Origin: Alkaliphilus transvaalensis ATCC 700919
GTDB lineage: Bacteria; Bacillota; Clostridia; Peptostreptococcales; Natronincolaceae
Direction: 5' to 3'
NCBI RefSeq assembly: GCF_000621485.1
Contig: NZ_JHYF01000013.1
Location: forward strand, 62,001 to 126,000
Length of the DNA stretch: 64,000 bases
How positions within the stretch are numbered: position 1 is the first letter of the stretch; each line of letters starts with the position of its first letter. Shown piece by piece: positions 8,745-17,764 of this stretch. The translations under genes were made by a program, and so were the position numbers. Under the pieces are notes generated by a model, which did not search any database, was not told where the DNA came from, and saw only the letters and a list, made by a program, of their open reading frames with translations.

Positions 8745-9542
8745 CTACTTAATTTCTGCTTTTCTAAATAACGTGTAGGTTACAATAATTATTAAAATAA
8801 TAAAGGTAAAACTTACCCCTAGAGCTTTTAGAATATCAGATGCTACTGTGTCTAATGTTAAAAAAGCATGATTACCTCCAAAGGGGGTTCTTGTAAAAAT
8901 TTGATTAAAAATAGAAGAACTATCGGCCAGTAGCATCAATTGACCACTCAAGATCGACAATCCATAGTATATTGCTACAACATAAACTTGTTTCTTCAAT
9001 ATAAAAGCCAAAGGAACGCAGATACTCAATTGAGCCATATATACAATAGTTAATACCAACATTGTTATTAATAATTGTCCTATTGTCGATGTTGAGAAGA
9101 CTGCCATAGTATCAGCAGTTAACATATTTAAAAATCCTATTGCCACTGATCCCATACTAAATTCAAATCCTGTGCTAAGGGCAATTATTGTTACAATTGC
9201 ATAGGGTAATAATATAAGCCCTATTGAACAGAAATAGACAATTACTTTGCTAATGATGACAGTACCTCTATTAAAACCTGTAGAAATAGCATCATGAATT
9301 GTTTTATTCTCGAAATCACCACAGATAAAAACACCTGCAATTACTGCCCCTAGAATACTCACCATATTAATATCAGAAAACATAAATCCAATTCCAGTTA
9401 AACTACTGCTAATCTTGCCCTGGGGTATCAAGTATGCCATCAATGCCATAGCTATTGAGCTTAGAGATGTTATTCCAAATAGAATCTTTATTACCATTGA
9501 TTTACGCAATTTGTAAAAATCAGCTACTACCAGATTATACAT
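8745..9542 (-). CDS. ABC-2 type transporter permease (BcrB/lantibiotic-immunity type)
   Basis: A 265-residue protein with about six hydrophobic helices and an N-terminal motif (VVADFYKLRKS) common to permeases that pair with BcrA-like ATPases. The start is set by GGAGG eight bases before the ATG at 9542. This ATG overlaps the stop codon of the ATPase gene (ATGTATAA), indicating translational coupling. An in-frame GTG at 9551 sits directly on the ribosome site and is rejected. It forms the membrane part of the exporter encoded with 9535-10458. The substrate is probably a cell-wall-active peptide, inferred from the regulatory pair around it. Confidence 0.85.
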   Translation of the reverse strand: MYNLVVADFYKLRKSMVIKILFGITSLSSIAMALMAYLIPQGKISSSLTGIGFMFSDINMVSILGAVIAGVFICGDFENKTIHDAISTGFNRGTVIISKVIVYFCSIGLILLPYAIVTIIALSTGFEFSMGSVAIGFLNMLTADTMAVFSTSTIGQLLITMLVLTIVYMAQLSICVPLAFILKKQVYVVAIYYGLSILSGQLMLLADSSSIFNQIFTRTPFGGNHAFLTLDTVASDILKALGVSFTFIILIIIVTYTLFRKAEIK

Positions 9543-10458
9543 GCTTGCCACCTCCTACAATGGAAATAAAGTAATCTTCTAGGGTGTCTCCTTCATGAGA
9601 AAGGTTTGTTACAATAATTCCATTTTCAAAGAGAACTTCGGACACCTTTTCTTTTTGATCTAAATAATCATAGAGCTTAACAGTTTTATTTGGCATCACT
9701 TTATAATTAGAAGTATTCAATTTAATTTCTAGAATACTTACTAGCTTTTCAGTTTGCTGACAACTGATCAGAAGATGATGTTTGCAGCTTTGTTCTAGTT
9801 CTGATAAGGTTAAACTTCTCTTAATTTCACCTTTATGAATAATAATATAGTCTGTTGCAGTTTGATAAAGTTCTGGTAAATTATGACTAGATATTAAAAT
9901 GGTCATTTGGCGTTCTTCACACAGTTTTTTTAGTAGATTCCTAATTTCTACTACCCCTAAAGGATCAAGTCCATTGATTGGTTCATCTAAAATTAAAAAC
10001 TCGGGATTTCCGATTAAGGCAACAGCAATACCTAAACGTTGCTTCATACCAAGAGAAAAATCCCTTACCTTCTTCTTTCCTGTATCATCAAGGCCCACAA
10101 ATTCTAACAGTTCTCTCTCTATTTCCTGATTAGGTATTCCCTTCATAATCCTTTGAAATCTTATATTTTCCTGTGCTGTCATATTGGGAACAAGACTAGG
10201 ATGTTCGATCATACAACCAAGTCTTTTTCGTTCTAATTGTAAAGCCTGCTCTCCCTCATGGCCAAAAAGCCCTATCCTGCCACTGGTTGGAAAACTAAGA
10301 CCTGCTACAAGCCTCATTAGCGTAGTCTTTCCAGCTCCATTTTGTCCGATTAGTCCATATATTTTACCAGCCTCTAAAGTAATCGTCACATCATCAAGTG
10401 CCTTCACACCACGATAGCTCTTAGTCAGGTTATTTGTTTTTAGAACCCATTTATTCAT
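9535..10458 (-). CDS. ABC transporter ATP-binding protein (BcrA-type)
   Basis: A 307-residue ATPase with Walker A GQNGAGKTT, the signature FSLGMKQRL, Walker B FLILDEP and the switch histidine in ISSHNL. The FSLGM form of the signature is common in the bacitracin/lantibiotic resistance subfamily. The C-terminal 90 residues form the extra domain typical of BcrA-like proteins. The ATG at 10458 is preceded by GAAGGA. It is encoded between the response regulator (91 bases upstream) and the permease, with which it overlaps by eight bases. Role: energising export or removal of a peptide antibiotic from the membrane. Confidence 0.9.
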   Translation of the reverse strand: MNKWVLKTNNLTKSYRGVKALDDVTITLEAGKIYGLIGQNGAGKTTLMRLVAGLSFPTSGRIGLFGHEGEQALQLERKRLGCMIEHPSLVPNMTAQENIRFQRIMKGIPNQEIERELLEFVGLDDTGKKKVRDFSLGMKQRLGIAVALIGNPEFLILDEPINGLDPLGVVEIRNLLKKLCEERQMTILISSHNLPELYQTATDYIIIHKGEIKRSLTLSELEQSCKHHLLISCQQTEKLVSILEIKLNTSNYKVMPNKTVKLYDYLDQKEKVSEVLFENGIIVTNLSHEGDTLEDYFISIVGGGKHV

Positions 10459-10549
10459 TATCCTTCACCTGTCCTTTCTATCTATAAGTGTAATGGTAAA
10501 AGGTTTAGAAAAGGTTTAGAAAAGAAAGAAATTGTATGGAATTAGATAA

Positions 10550-11230
10550 TTATTCCTTAAAAAGTCTATACCCTAGTCCCCATACAGTCTCAATATACTC
10601 ATCATTGGGATTTACCTTCTTTAACTTATTTCTCAAGTTGCTTATGTGGATTTTTACGGCATTTTCATCCCCCATGTATTGATCCTGCCAAATAGATTCA
10701 TACAAATTAGATTTTGTAAAAACCTTCCCAGGATTTTTTAGCAATAGTTCTAAAATCATGTGCTCTTTAGCTGTTAATTCTATATCAATACCATTAATAG
10801 AAAGTCGTTTTAAATTGTTATCATAGATCATGTTCTTATATTTAAAAAGGCTGCCCTCATTACCACTTTTTCGATAACGTCGAAGATTAGTTTCAACCCT
10901 TGCAATAACCTCGCCTAGGTCAAAGGGCTTTGTAATATAATCATCAGCACCTAGCTTTAAAAGGTCAATCTTTACTCCAACTAAGTCCTTTGCTGAAATG
11001 ACGATGACTGGTACATCTGAAAAGTTTCTTAAATCTTTAAGTATCTCATCTCCACTTTTGTAAGGAAGCATAATATCTAGTAAAATTAAATCATATGCAT
11101 TGTTTTTAATTTCAGTAATTCCATCTATTCCATTATATACTGATTTTACATGATAGCCCCCATCTATTAAAACTTCTGCTATCATTTTATTAACATCAAT
11201 ACTATCTTCTATAATTAATATTCTATCCAT
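10550..11230 (-). CDS. OmpR-family response regulator of the BcrA-type ABC module
   Basis: 226 residues: a receiver domain (acidic pair near IIEDS, phosphoacceptor Asp in LILLDIMLP, conserved Lys in ITKPFDLGE) and a C-terminal winged helix (ELTAKEHMILELLLKNPGKVF to TVWGLGYRLF). It has a strong ribosome site (GGGAGGT) before the ATG. It is the first gene of a four-gene operon with an ABC exporter and kinase, which it most likely activates. Confidence 0.9.
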   Translation of the reverse strand: MDRILIIEDSIDVNKMIAEVLIDGGYHVKSVYNGIDGITEIKNNAYDLILLDIMLPYKSGDEILKDLRNFSDVPVIVISAKDLVGVKIDLLKLGADDYITKPFDLGEVIARVETNLRRYRKSGNEGSLFKYKNMIYDNNLKRLSINGIDIELTAKEHMILELLLKNPGKVFTKSNLYESIWQDQYMGDENAVKIHISNLRNKLKKVNPNDEYIETVWGLGYRLFKE

Positions 11231-11383
11231 TTAATCTTACCTCCCTTATCCTGCTTCTATGGTATAAATTTAAAATTCTTTTATGCTTAGTTTATTCTTA
11301 GTATATCATTTTCTATATTACTTCAATATATCAACTTAGCATTAACCATAAAGGACATAAAAAAACACCTATCCTTATGGTCT

Positions 11384-11436
11384 ACTCCCCTCATGATGGC
11401 AGTTTTGATTCTTTTACTGTCCACCATAAAGGGAGC
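11384..11436 (-). repeat. Imperfect inverted repeat downstream of the AraC-GyrI gene
   Basis: CTCCCTTTATGGTGGACAG at one side resembles the reverse complement of the segment ending CATGAGGGGAG at the other, giving an imperfect stem of about 18 pairs. A run of seven T on the minus strand follows some 20 bases further on. It may act as a terminator for the gene at 11533-12408, or be a scrap of a mobile repeat. Nothing else coding is evident in 11231-11532. Confidence 0.35.
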
Positions 11437-11468
11437 ATATCATTTTTTCAGATAGATGTTTCTCGTTT

Positions 11469-12408
<940 letters not shown>

Positions 12409-12695
12409 TTAAATGACCTCCTCTCATCAATAGAATATCAAATTTAGAAATGCTTAATCCGACTTTTTCTGCCAAGTTATGTGGGGTTAGCTAAAGACAA
12501 CTTAATAATCAACCACTCAAAACTTCCAATTTTTAAATATATCATGTTGATTTCCTTTATAGTTCATCTGGATTTTCTGCTGGATTTTCTCCCTACAGAG
12601 ATCATAAATGTTTTTTATATTTTAGAATTAAAATTGCACCTCTTTTATAGAATTAGCATACTATACTATAAAAAGTCTATGAGAGGATGAAAAAC

Positions 12696-13259
12696 ATGTA
12701 TTATACTTACCCTGTAAACCCGTATCCTTATTATCCTAACCCACATATGCAACATCCTTACAATATGTATCATGACTATAGAATGTATCCCTACCCCCAC
12801 TGGCCTACTCCACCAAAATGTTATCCTGATGTACCAAAACCCTATATTCCATTAAAGGATTATGGCCCAGAACCTTATGTGGTTAATATTGAAGAAGCTA
12901 CTAAGCAAAATAATACTTTCCGCACCGCTCTATGGACAGGAGAATATTTACAACTTACCTTGATGAGTATCAACGTAGGTGATGACATAGGCTTAGAGAT
13001 TCATACTGATCATGATCAATTCATTCGAATTGAAGAAGGTCAAGGGATTGTTATGATGGGAGACAGTAAAGATTGCTTAGATTTCAGAGCGGAGGTTTCT
13101 GATGATTACGCAATATTGATCCCTGCCGGTAAATGGCATAATCTTATTAATACAGGTTGTAACCCCCTTAAGTTATATTCTATTTATGCTCCCCCAGAAC
13201 ACCCACGGGGCACGGTTCATGAAACAAAAGAAGATGCTGAAGGCCACCATACACATTAA
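12696..13259 (+). CDS. Cupin-domain protein with Tyr/Pro-rich N-terminus
   Basis: About 187 residues. The first 55 are rich in Tyr, Pro, His and Met (YPYYPNPHMQHP and similar), like spore-coat-type tails. The rest is a single cupin barrel with both signature motifs: GLEIHTDHDQFIRIEEGQG for metal and barrel strand residues, and ILIPAGKWHNLINTG. The ATG at 12696 sits nine bases after AGAGG; an ATG at 12687 is immediately next to the ribosome site and is less likely. The reaction is unknown. Small clostridial cupins of this kind are annotated only as cupin domain proteins, and the coat-like tail suggests, without proof, a place in the spore. Confidence 0.8.
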   Translation: MYYTYPVNPYPYYPNPHMQHPYNMYHDYRMYPYPHWPTPPKCYPDVPKPYIPLKDYGPEPYVVNIEEATKQNNTFRTALWTGEYLQLTLMSINVGDDIGLEIHTDHDQFIRIEEGQGIVMMGDSKDCLDFRAEVSDDYAILIPAGKWHNLINTGCNPLKLYSIYAPPEHPRGTVHETKEDAEGHHTH

Positions 13260-13287
13260 CGAATAATAAATTGAAAAACTAAGAAAT

Positions 13288-13320
13288 AGCTTTCTAATTT
13301 TCCTTTAGAAGGCTGTTTTT
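13288..13320 (+). terminator. Rho-independent terminator after the cupin gene
   Basis: AGCTTTCTAA pairs with TTAGAAGGCT (wobble pairs included) and is followed by GTTTTTTAT. Confidence 0.75.
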
Positions 13321-13329
13321 TATGTATTC

Positions 13330-14025
13330 TTACTTATATAAATCTGCAGCTAATTCTTCTAGCTCTTTTCGATTAATTACCTCTATAGAACTTCTATTTT
13401 TCTTTATGATTCTCTTATCAGTAAGCTGATTTATTGTTCTTAATAAATGTCTGTAACTTGTGCCTAACAATTCTGCCAGCTCACTGAAATTCTCATATAC
13501 CTCAATTTTATAATCATCTTTATCATCTAAGCGCTCTCCAATTGCTAATATGTAACTAGCAAGCCTATTTTCTAATGGGTATAATAGGTTGATTGAGCTA
13601 TTTTTCGAACAACGATTCAGCTTATTGCCTAATGAACTGCAAATATATCTCAAGAATTTTGCATCTTCTATCAAATTCACCTTTGCCTTTTCCATAGCAA
13701 TTCCAATGCAATAAGCATCGTTTACCACTTGAACATTTGAAGAAGCATTTTCAATGCCACAAAATTCAACATCCCCCAAGATCTTAAACCCCTCATAAAA
13801 ACATAACAATAAAGATTTTCCATTACTTAAGGTGGTATATACTTTAGCCCTTCCTTCAACAAAAAAATAAATATAGTGCATTTTTTCACTTTCCCGGCAA
13901 ATATAATCATTTTTTTTAAACAGAAAGAGCTCCATAATTGAGGTCATATCCTTTGTAAACAATTGATTTATACTGTATTGTTTTATAAAATCATTTAAAC
14001 GTTTTGAATCATTAACCTTCCGCAT
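13330..14025 (-). CDS. Crp/Fnr family transcriptional regulator (YeiL-like)
   Basis: 231 residues. An N-terminal cyclic-nucleotide-type beta-roll (about 20-130; NDYICRESEKMHYIYFFVEGRAKVY) is followed by a dimer helix and a winged helix-turn-helix (FSELAELLGTSYRHLLRTINQL). No four-cysteine FNR cluster motif is evident, so the signal is unknown. The resemblance to YeiL is from memory of the subgroup. The gene is divergent from a pair of YdcZ-type transporter genes, and the shared intergenic region holds a perfect 16-bp palindrome that is a good operator candidate. The ATG follows GGAGGT. Confidence 0.85.
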   Translation of the reverse strand: MRKVNDSKRLNDFIKQYSINQLFTKDMTSIMELFLFKKNDYICRESEKMHYIYFFVEGRAKVYTTLSNGKSLLLCFYEGFKILGDVEFCGIENASSNVQVVNDAYCIGIAMEKAKVNLIEDAKFLRYICSSLGNKLNRCSKNSSINLLYPLENRLASYILAIGERLDDKDDYKIEVYENFSELAELLGTSYRHLLRTINQLTDKRIIKKNRSSIEVINRKELEELAADLYK

Positions 14026-14069
14026 AACGCCACCTCCATCTCTATTTCAATTACATCTTCTATATTTAA

Positions 14070-14085
14070 TATGACATATGTCATA
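14070..14085. promoter_or_regulatory. Candidate Crp/Fnr operator, perfect 16-bp palindrome
   Basis: TATGACATATGTCATA lies between the divergent Crp/Fnr regulator and the transporter pair. TGAC-N-GTCA half-sites suit this protein family. It is 45 bases from the regulator start and 60 from the transporter start. Confidence 0.6.
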
Positions 14086-14144
14086 CTCCTTTTCAATCAA
14101 TTTATGCTAAATTATTGTTAGCATGCAACAGAAAGGAGTTTTAT

Positions 14145-14567
14145 ATGATTAGTATTTTTTCTGTATTAGTTGGTGGACTTATATCTTTAATGATTATGTT
14201 TAATGGAAGCCTAGCTAATTCACTTAATAATTATACTTCTAATGTGATTATTCACTCAGTCGGGCTAGTAGCCCTTATATTCATCTTGATATTTAATAGA
14301 GAGCAAATTAAATTTAAAAAGAACATTCCCGTTTATTTCTATAGTGGTGGTGCAATAGGGGTATTTACAGTCCTTTTTACCAACATCAGCTTTGCTTCTT
14401 TAGGTATCACCATCCCCCTAGCCTTAGGCCTATTAGGTCAGTCCTTAGCCTCTATTTTAATTGATCACTTGGGATTAATGGGGGGCAAAGTTGTAAAATT
14501 TCAAAGAAAAAAATGTATTGGATTATTATTTATTTTAGTAGGCATTGTTGTAATGATTGCTTTTTAG
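14145..14567 (+). CDS. DMT family transporter, YdcZ (DUF606) type, first of a pair
   Basis: A 140-residue, very hydrophobic protein with about five membrane helices, matching one half of a YdcZ/DUF606 transporter (SVLVGGLISLMIMFNGSLAN at the start, GALGVF-like turn IGVFTVLFTN, GLLGQSLASILIDHLG). The ATG at 14145 follows AAAGGAG; an upstream TTG has no ribosome site. A second gene of the same family begins 12 bases later. Such pairs are thought to act as heterodimers. Export of a small metabolite, under the divergent Crp/Fnr regulator, is the likely role; the substrate is unknown. Confidence 0.85.
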   Translation: MISIFSVLVGGLISLMIMFNGSLANSLNNYTSNVIIHSVGLVALIFILIFNREQIKFKKNIPVYFYSGGAIGVFTVLFTNISFASLGITIPLALGLLGQSLASILIDHLGLMGGKVVKFQRKKCIGLLFILVGIVVMIAF

Positions 14568-14578
14568 GAGGTTCTATC

Positions 14579-15058
14579 ATGTTTTATATAGCTATCGTAT
14601 TATCTATTTTATCAGGGGTAACAATTGTTTTATCTCGTATGTTTAATGCCAGTCTTGCAAAGGAGATTGGTTTAATACAGAGTACCTTTTTCAATTTTGC
14701 TGTCGGTTGGTTATTTTCTGTTCTTTTCTTAATTTTTAGTAATGAATTTACTCATTTATCCTTCAATACCCTCGTATCTGCTCCTATATGGGCTTACTTT
14801 GGTGGTGCTGTTGGTGTTGTCGTTGTTTCCCTCTCAAGCTATCTGTCTTATAAGATACCTGTCTTTTATTTAACCCTTCTTCTTTTTATAGGACAATTAT
14901 TTGCGGGAATATTAATTGATTTTGCCACCTTAAATCAACTATCAATTGGAAAAGTTATTGGAGGTATTTTTATTTTTATTGGTTTAAGTTATAATTTAAT
15001 GCAGGACTATAAAAAAGAATTGGATCCTTCAGCATTAATTAGTACAGAGAAGCTATAA
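14579..15058 (+). CDS. DMT family transporter, YdcZ (DUF606) type, second of a pair
   Basis: 159 residues with about five membrane helices and the same repeat pattern as its upstream neighbour (SILSGVTIVLSRMFNASLAK, GGAVGVVVVSLSSYLSYK, FIGQLFAGILIDFATLN). The true start is the ATG at 14579, set by AGGAGG seven bases before it; the open frame extends back into the upstream gene. It probably forms a heterodimeric transporter with 14145-14567. Confidence 0.85.
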   Translation: MFYIAIVLSILSGVTIVLSRMFNASLAKEIGLIQSTFFNFAVGWLFSVLFLIFSNEFTHLSFNTLVSAPIWAYFGGAVGVVVVSLSSYLSYKIPVFYLTLLLFIGQLFAGILIDFATLNQLSIGKVIGGIFIFIGLSYNLMQDYKKELDPSALISTEKL

Positions 15059-15068
15059 CGGTAACCAT

Positions 15069-15100
15069 AAAAGGCTGCCCATTATGGACAGCCCCTTTTA
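15069..15100. terminator. Bidirectional terminator between transporter pair and pectate lyase
   Basis: AAAAGGCTG and CAGCCCCTTTT flank a short CCATTATGG core. T-rich on the plus strand and, read the other way, TTTT on the minus strand. It serves converging transcripts. Confidence 0.8.
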
Positions 15101-15114
15101 TAAAATTGATGTAG

Positions 15115-17037
15115 TTATCTAGTTAAATTTGCACCAAGATCTCGACCACCTACACCGATTCCCTTAAATCTACTGTTATTAGCTAATTTAAGGAAGTTTC
15201 CAATGTTGATACTACCATCAGCGTTTCTCCATGTTTCATGGATATTTTTTAGGTTGGTTGGTACGGCTAGGCTAACAAATTCACTAGTGGTAGGAGGCGC
15301 AATCTCTGTTCCTCTAGTTGAACTGTTAGCTTGGTCTACCCTCATTTGATTCGTTATTTGATAGTATTTTCTTGAATTGTAAAATACGCTACTAGTTGCT
15401 GTTCCACGATACTTATCACTACCTGTTACTCCTATTGTTGTTGTAAAAGACAATAGATTTATAAATGTATTATCAGAATAGGAATGTCTTGCAAAATCAA
15501 AATTACTCTTAGACCCTGCACTTGCTTTACTATTATCAAAGCTTGTGCAATCAATTAAAGTTATTCTACCAGGATTACTATTATCAGTAAATCCATGGGC
15601 CTTATTATTAAAAGCAATAGAATTTTCTACAAGGTGATCTACTGCGATTCCTGATCCTCCAAGTTTAAACCCATTCCCGTCGCTTCCAGAACTGTTGACA
15701 CCACTAGTTGTAATACCATTATTAAAGGCAATGGAATTTCTTATGGTAACTGAACCAATTGGACCTGTATCAGATTTAGTGAATAGATCCCACCCATCAT
15801 CTACGTTGTTGTAGGCAATACATCCATCAAATACATTTCCTGGACCTGTAGTCAACTTCGCTGCAAAGCCGTCTGCATCTTCATAATTGTCTGGATCTGC
15901 ATTATTAAAAGATGTAGAATTTAATATTAAGTTATTTGAAGGCCAATCCCTCATATTCGTTAGAGAAGAGTTTCTTCTCCCTAGCTGAATTCCAGTATCT
16001 CTATTAGCTTCTGCTATACAACCTTCTATAATATTATTACTTCCTGATATAAATAGACCGTTATCTGCTGATCCATAGAAGGTAATTCCTTTTATTTTCC
16101 AATAATTTCCATCTAACTGTAGTCCTCTAGCATTTCTACTTGGATCACTAGAATTATAAGGCTGTGAAGAAAAGTTCAATATCGGTTTTTCATTTCCGTA
16201 TGCAACCATCTGCTTTAGTTGACCTGCCCTACCATTATTTCCATGTTCTATGGTAATTTGATTACTATAACGGTATTGGCCTCCCCTTAAATAAATTACA
16301 CCACCTGGTGCAATTTTCTTAATAGCTTCTGTTAATGCGATTGGATTTGCCAAAGTACCAGCCCCATTAGTAGGTGCATTTGGCGCAGAATAAAGTAGCA
16401 TTTCTGTACCAGGATTTTCTGGATTCCCTGGTTGTCCTGATCCATCTAAATACTCAATTTTAACTTCATCGATTACTACTGTCGAATTACTTTCATTACG
16501 AATCCCGATAAAGGATTCTCTAGTCCCCACATTTGATTCAATTACAAGATCACCTGTTGTAATATTTCTAATGCTTTCATCATAGATTCTTGAACTACTT
16601 CCGTGAATCGAGCTGGACCCACTAGTTGTATTGTTGTCTACTGTTACTTGAAATTTTTTACTGGTATCGCCACCTGTTTGAGCTATTCTTATTGTAATAC
16701 GGTAAGGTCTTGAAAGATCAAATACGCCTCCTGGTGTATAACTACTGGTGGTAGAGTTGCTACCTTTTGCACCCATGGTCATTCTTCCACCATTGAGGGT
16801 AAGTCTGTTATTAGATAGACTAAGTGTGCCTCCCGTATTGATGTACATTGGCTTAGAAGAATCTCCTGGAAGTGAGCGGTATCCCGTTGTAAAAAAGTTA
16901 TTTGACGTTGCTCCATTAAATTGCTCTTGAAATATTAGTGTATTCGCCCAAGCTGCCAGAGACCCAATACCTCCAACCATTAAAGTCATAATCATAGTAA
17001 AACACAAAAGAAAACTAAATATTTTTGATTTTCTCAT
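15115..17037 (-). CDS. Secreted pectate lyase, polysaccharide lyase family 9
   Basis: About 640 residues with a signal peptide (KIFSFLLCFTMIMTLMVGG). Residues about 30-205 form a beta-rich accessory domain. From about 215 on comes a right-handed parallel beta-helix with the family 9 signatures: calcium-binding aspartates in EDADGFAAKL and NVDDGWDLFTK, and the lysine-bearing strand GNGFKLGG that provides the catalytic base in this family. It cleaves polygalacturonate by calcium-dependent beta-elimination outside the cell. The ATG at 17037 follows GGGAGGAATTAG; an ATG further upstream (17067) lacks a ribosome site. Two identical 17-bp LacI/CcpA-type sites lie about 190-260 bases upstream, suggesting sugar control. 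Confidence 0.88.
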   Translation of the reverse strand: MRKSKIFSFLLCFTMIMTLMVGGIGSLAAWANTLIFQEQFNGATSNNFFTTGYRSLPGDSSKPMYINTGGTLSLSNNRLTLNGGRMTMGAKGSNSTTSSYTPGGVFDLSRPYRITIRIAQTGGDTSKKFQVTVDNNTTSGSSSIHGSSSRIYDESIRNITTGDLVIESNVGTRESFIGIRNESNSTVVIDEVKIEYLDGSGQPGNPENPGTEMLLYSAPNAPTNGAGTLANPIALTEAIKKIAPGGVIYLRGGQYRYSNQITIEHGNNGRAGQLKQMVAYGNEKPILNFSSQPYNSSDPSRNARGLQLDGNYWKIKGITFYGSADNGLFISGSNNIIEGCIAEANRDTGIQLGRRNSSLTNMRDWPSNNLILNSTSFNNADPDNYEDADGFAAKLTTGPGNVFDGCIAYNNVDDGWDLFTKSDTGPIGSVTIRNSIAFNNGITTSGVNSSGSDGNGFKLGGSGIAVDHLVENSIAFNNKAHGFTDNSNPGRITLIDCTSFDNSKASAGSKSNFDFARHSYSDNTFINLLSFTTTIGVTGSDKYRGTATSSVFYNSRKYYQITNQMRVDQANSSTRGTEIAPPTTSEFVSLAVPTNLKNIHETWRNADGSINIGNFLKLANNSRFKGIGVGGRDLGANLTR

Positions 17038-17223
17038 CTCTAATTCCTCCCTTTGTAAGATACTCATTGCTTAAATCATTTTGATCTTTCTACAATCCCC
17101 CTTTCCAATAAGTTTTTTAAATCCCTTCATACCTCCTTTCCTTTTAAGAGAAGATAATTGTATCAAACTATTCAAATAATTTATTTAGTTTATGGATTAT
17201 CATCTTTAAAGAGTAATCAAGCT

Positions 17224-17240
17224 ATTGTTAACGTTTGCAT
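17224..17240. promoter_or_regulatory. Candidate LacI-family/CcpA operator, copy 1
   Basis: ATTGTTAACGTTTGCAT. On the minus strand TGCAAACGTTAACA differs from the cre consensus TGWAANCGNTNWCA at one position. It lies upstream of the pectate lyase gene. Confidence 0.6.
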
Positions 17241-17278
17241 AAAGTTCTTTAATTCAACATGCTATTTATAATTCTACA

Positions 17279-17295
17279 ATTGTTAACGTTTGCAT
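17279..17295. promoter_or_regulatory. Candidate LacI-family/CcpA operator, copy 2
   Basis: Identical 17-base copy of the motif at 17224, 55 bases away (about five helical turns), which would favour looping or cooperative binding. Confidence 0.6.
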
Positions 17296-17599
17296 TTTGT
17301 TCCAAGAAAATTGTCAACAAAAATATTGACATCATTACATTTGTATGTAAATTCACTTTGATTATTTAAAAGGTTATAATTTTCATTAACATGATATTTA
17401 AAAATTAATTTAATGCAGTTATGATATTGCTATGTTCTAAATACGGCATATATATTTAAACTTCACTATTGTTTAACTTTTCAGAAAAGTTATGTAATAA
17501 TTATATAAGATCTATTACCTTCAAGTCAATATAAAATTACATTTTTATATATTTATGTTTACTTTTTTATGTAAATTTCATATTTGACTTTTAAAACAA

Positions 17600-17650
17600 A
17601 GTTCCTTGCTAGAAGAATTCTTTATGGTTAATTCTTTCTAGCAAGGAACT
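17600..17650 (-). terminator. Terminator-like hairpin downstream of the lipase gene
   Basis: AGTTCCTTGCTAGAA pairs exactly with its complement 30 bases away, with five more pairs after a one-base bulge. On the minus strand it is followed by TTTGTTTT. It lies about 115 bases after the lipase stop codon. Confidence 0.65.
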
Positions 17651-17764
17651 AATTACTTAACATTAGTTAATTTTATTTTTAATTTTATTATTTTTTAAAA
17701 GTAAAATTGATGAGGTCCCTGAAGGAAATCTACAGAAATCTAAGAAGTTTAAAATCTAAAAATT

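Larger units (their letters stand above)
17038..17764. other. Intergenic region upstream of pectate lyase and downstream of lipase
   Basis: About 730 AT-rich bases. It holds two copies of a 17-bp LacI/CcpA-type motif (17224-17240 and 17279-17295) and a long hairpin at 17600-17650. No open reading frame with a credible ribosome site was found. Confidence 0.7.

Noticed and set aside
12481-12690. 69-codon plus-strand ORF upstream of the cupin gene
   Set aside because: No ribosome site, odd hydrophobic composition, and it runs into the cupin start. Probably chance in AT-rich DNA.
13330-14025. Oxygen-sensing FNR with a 4Fe-4S cluster
   Set aside because: The cysteines present do not form the N-terminal FNR cluster pattern.
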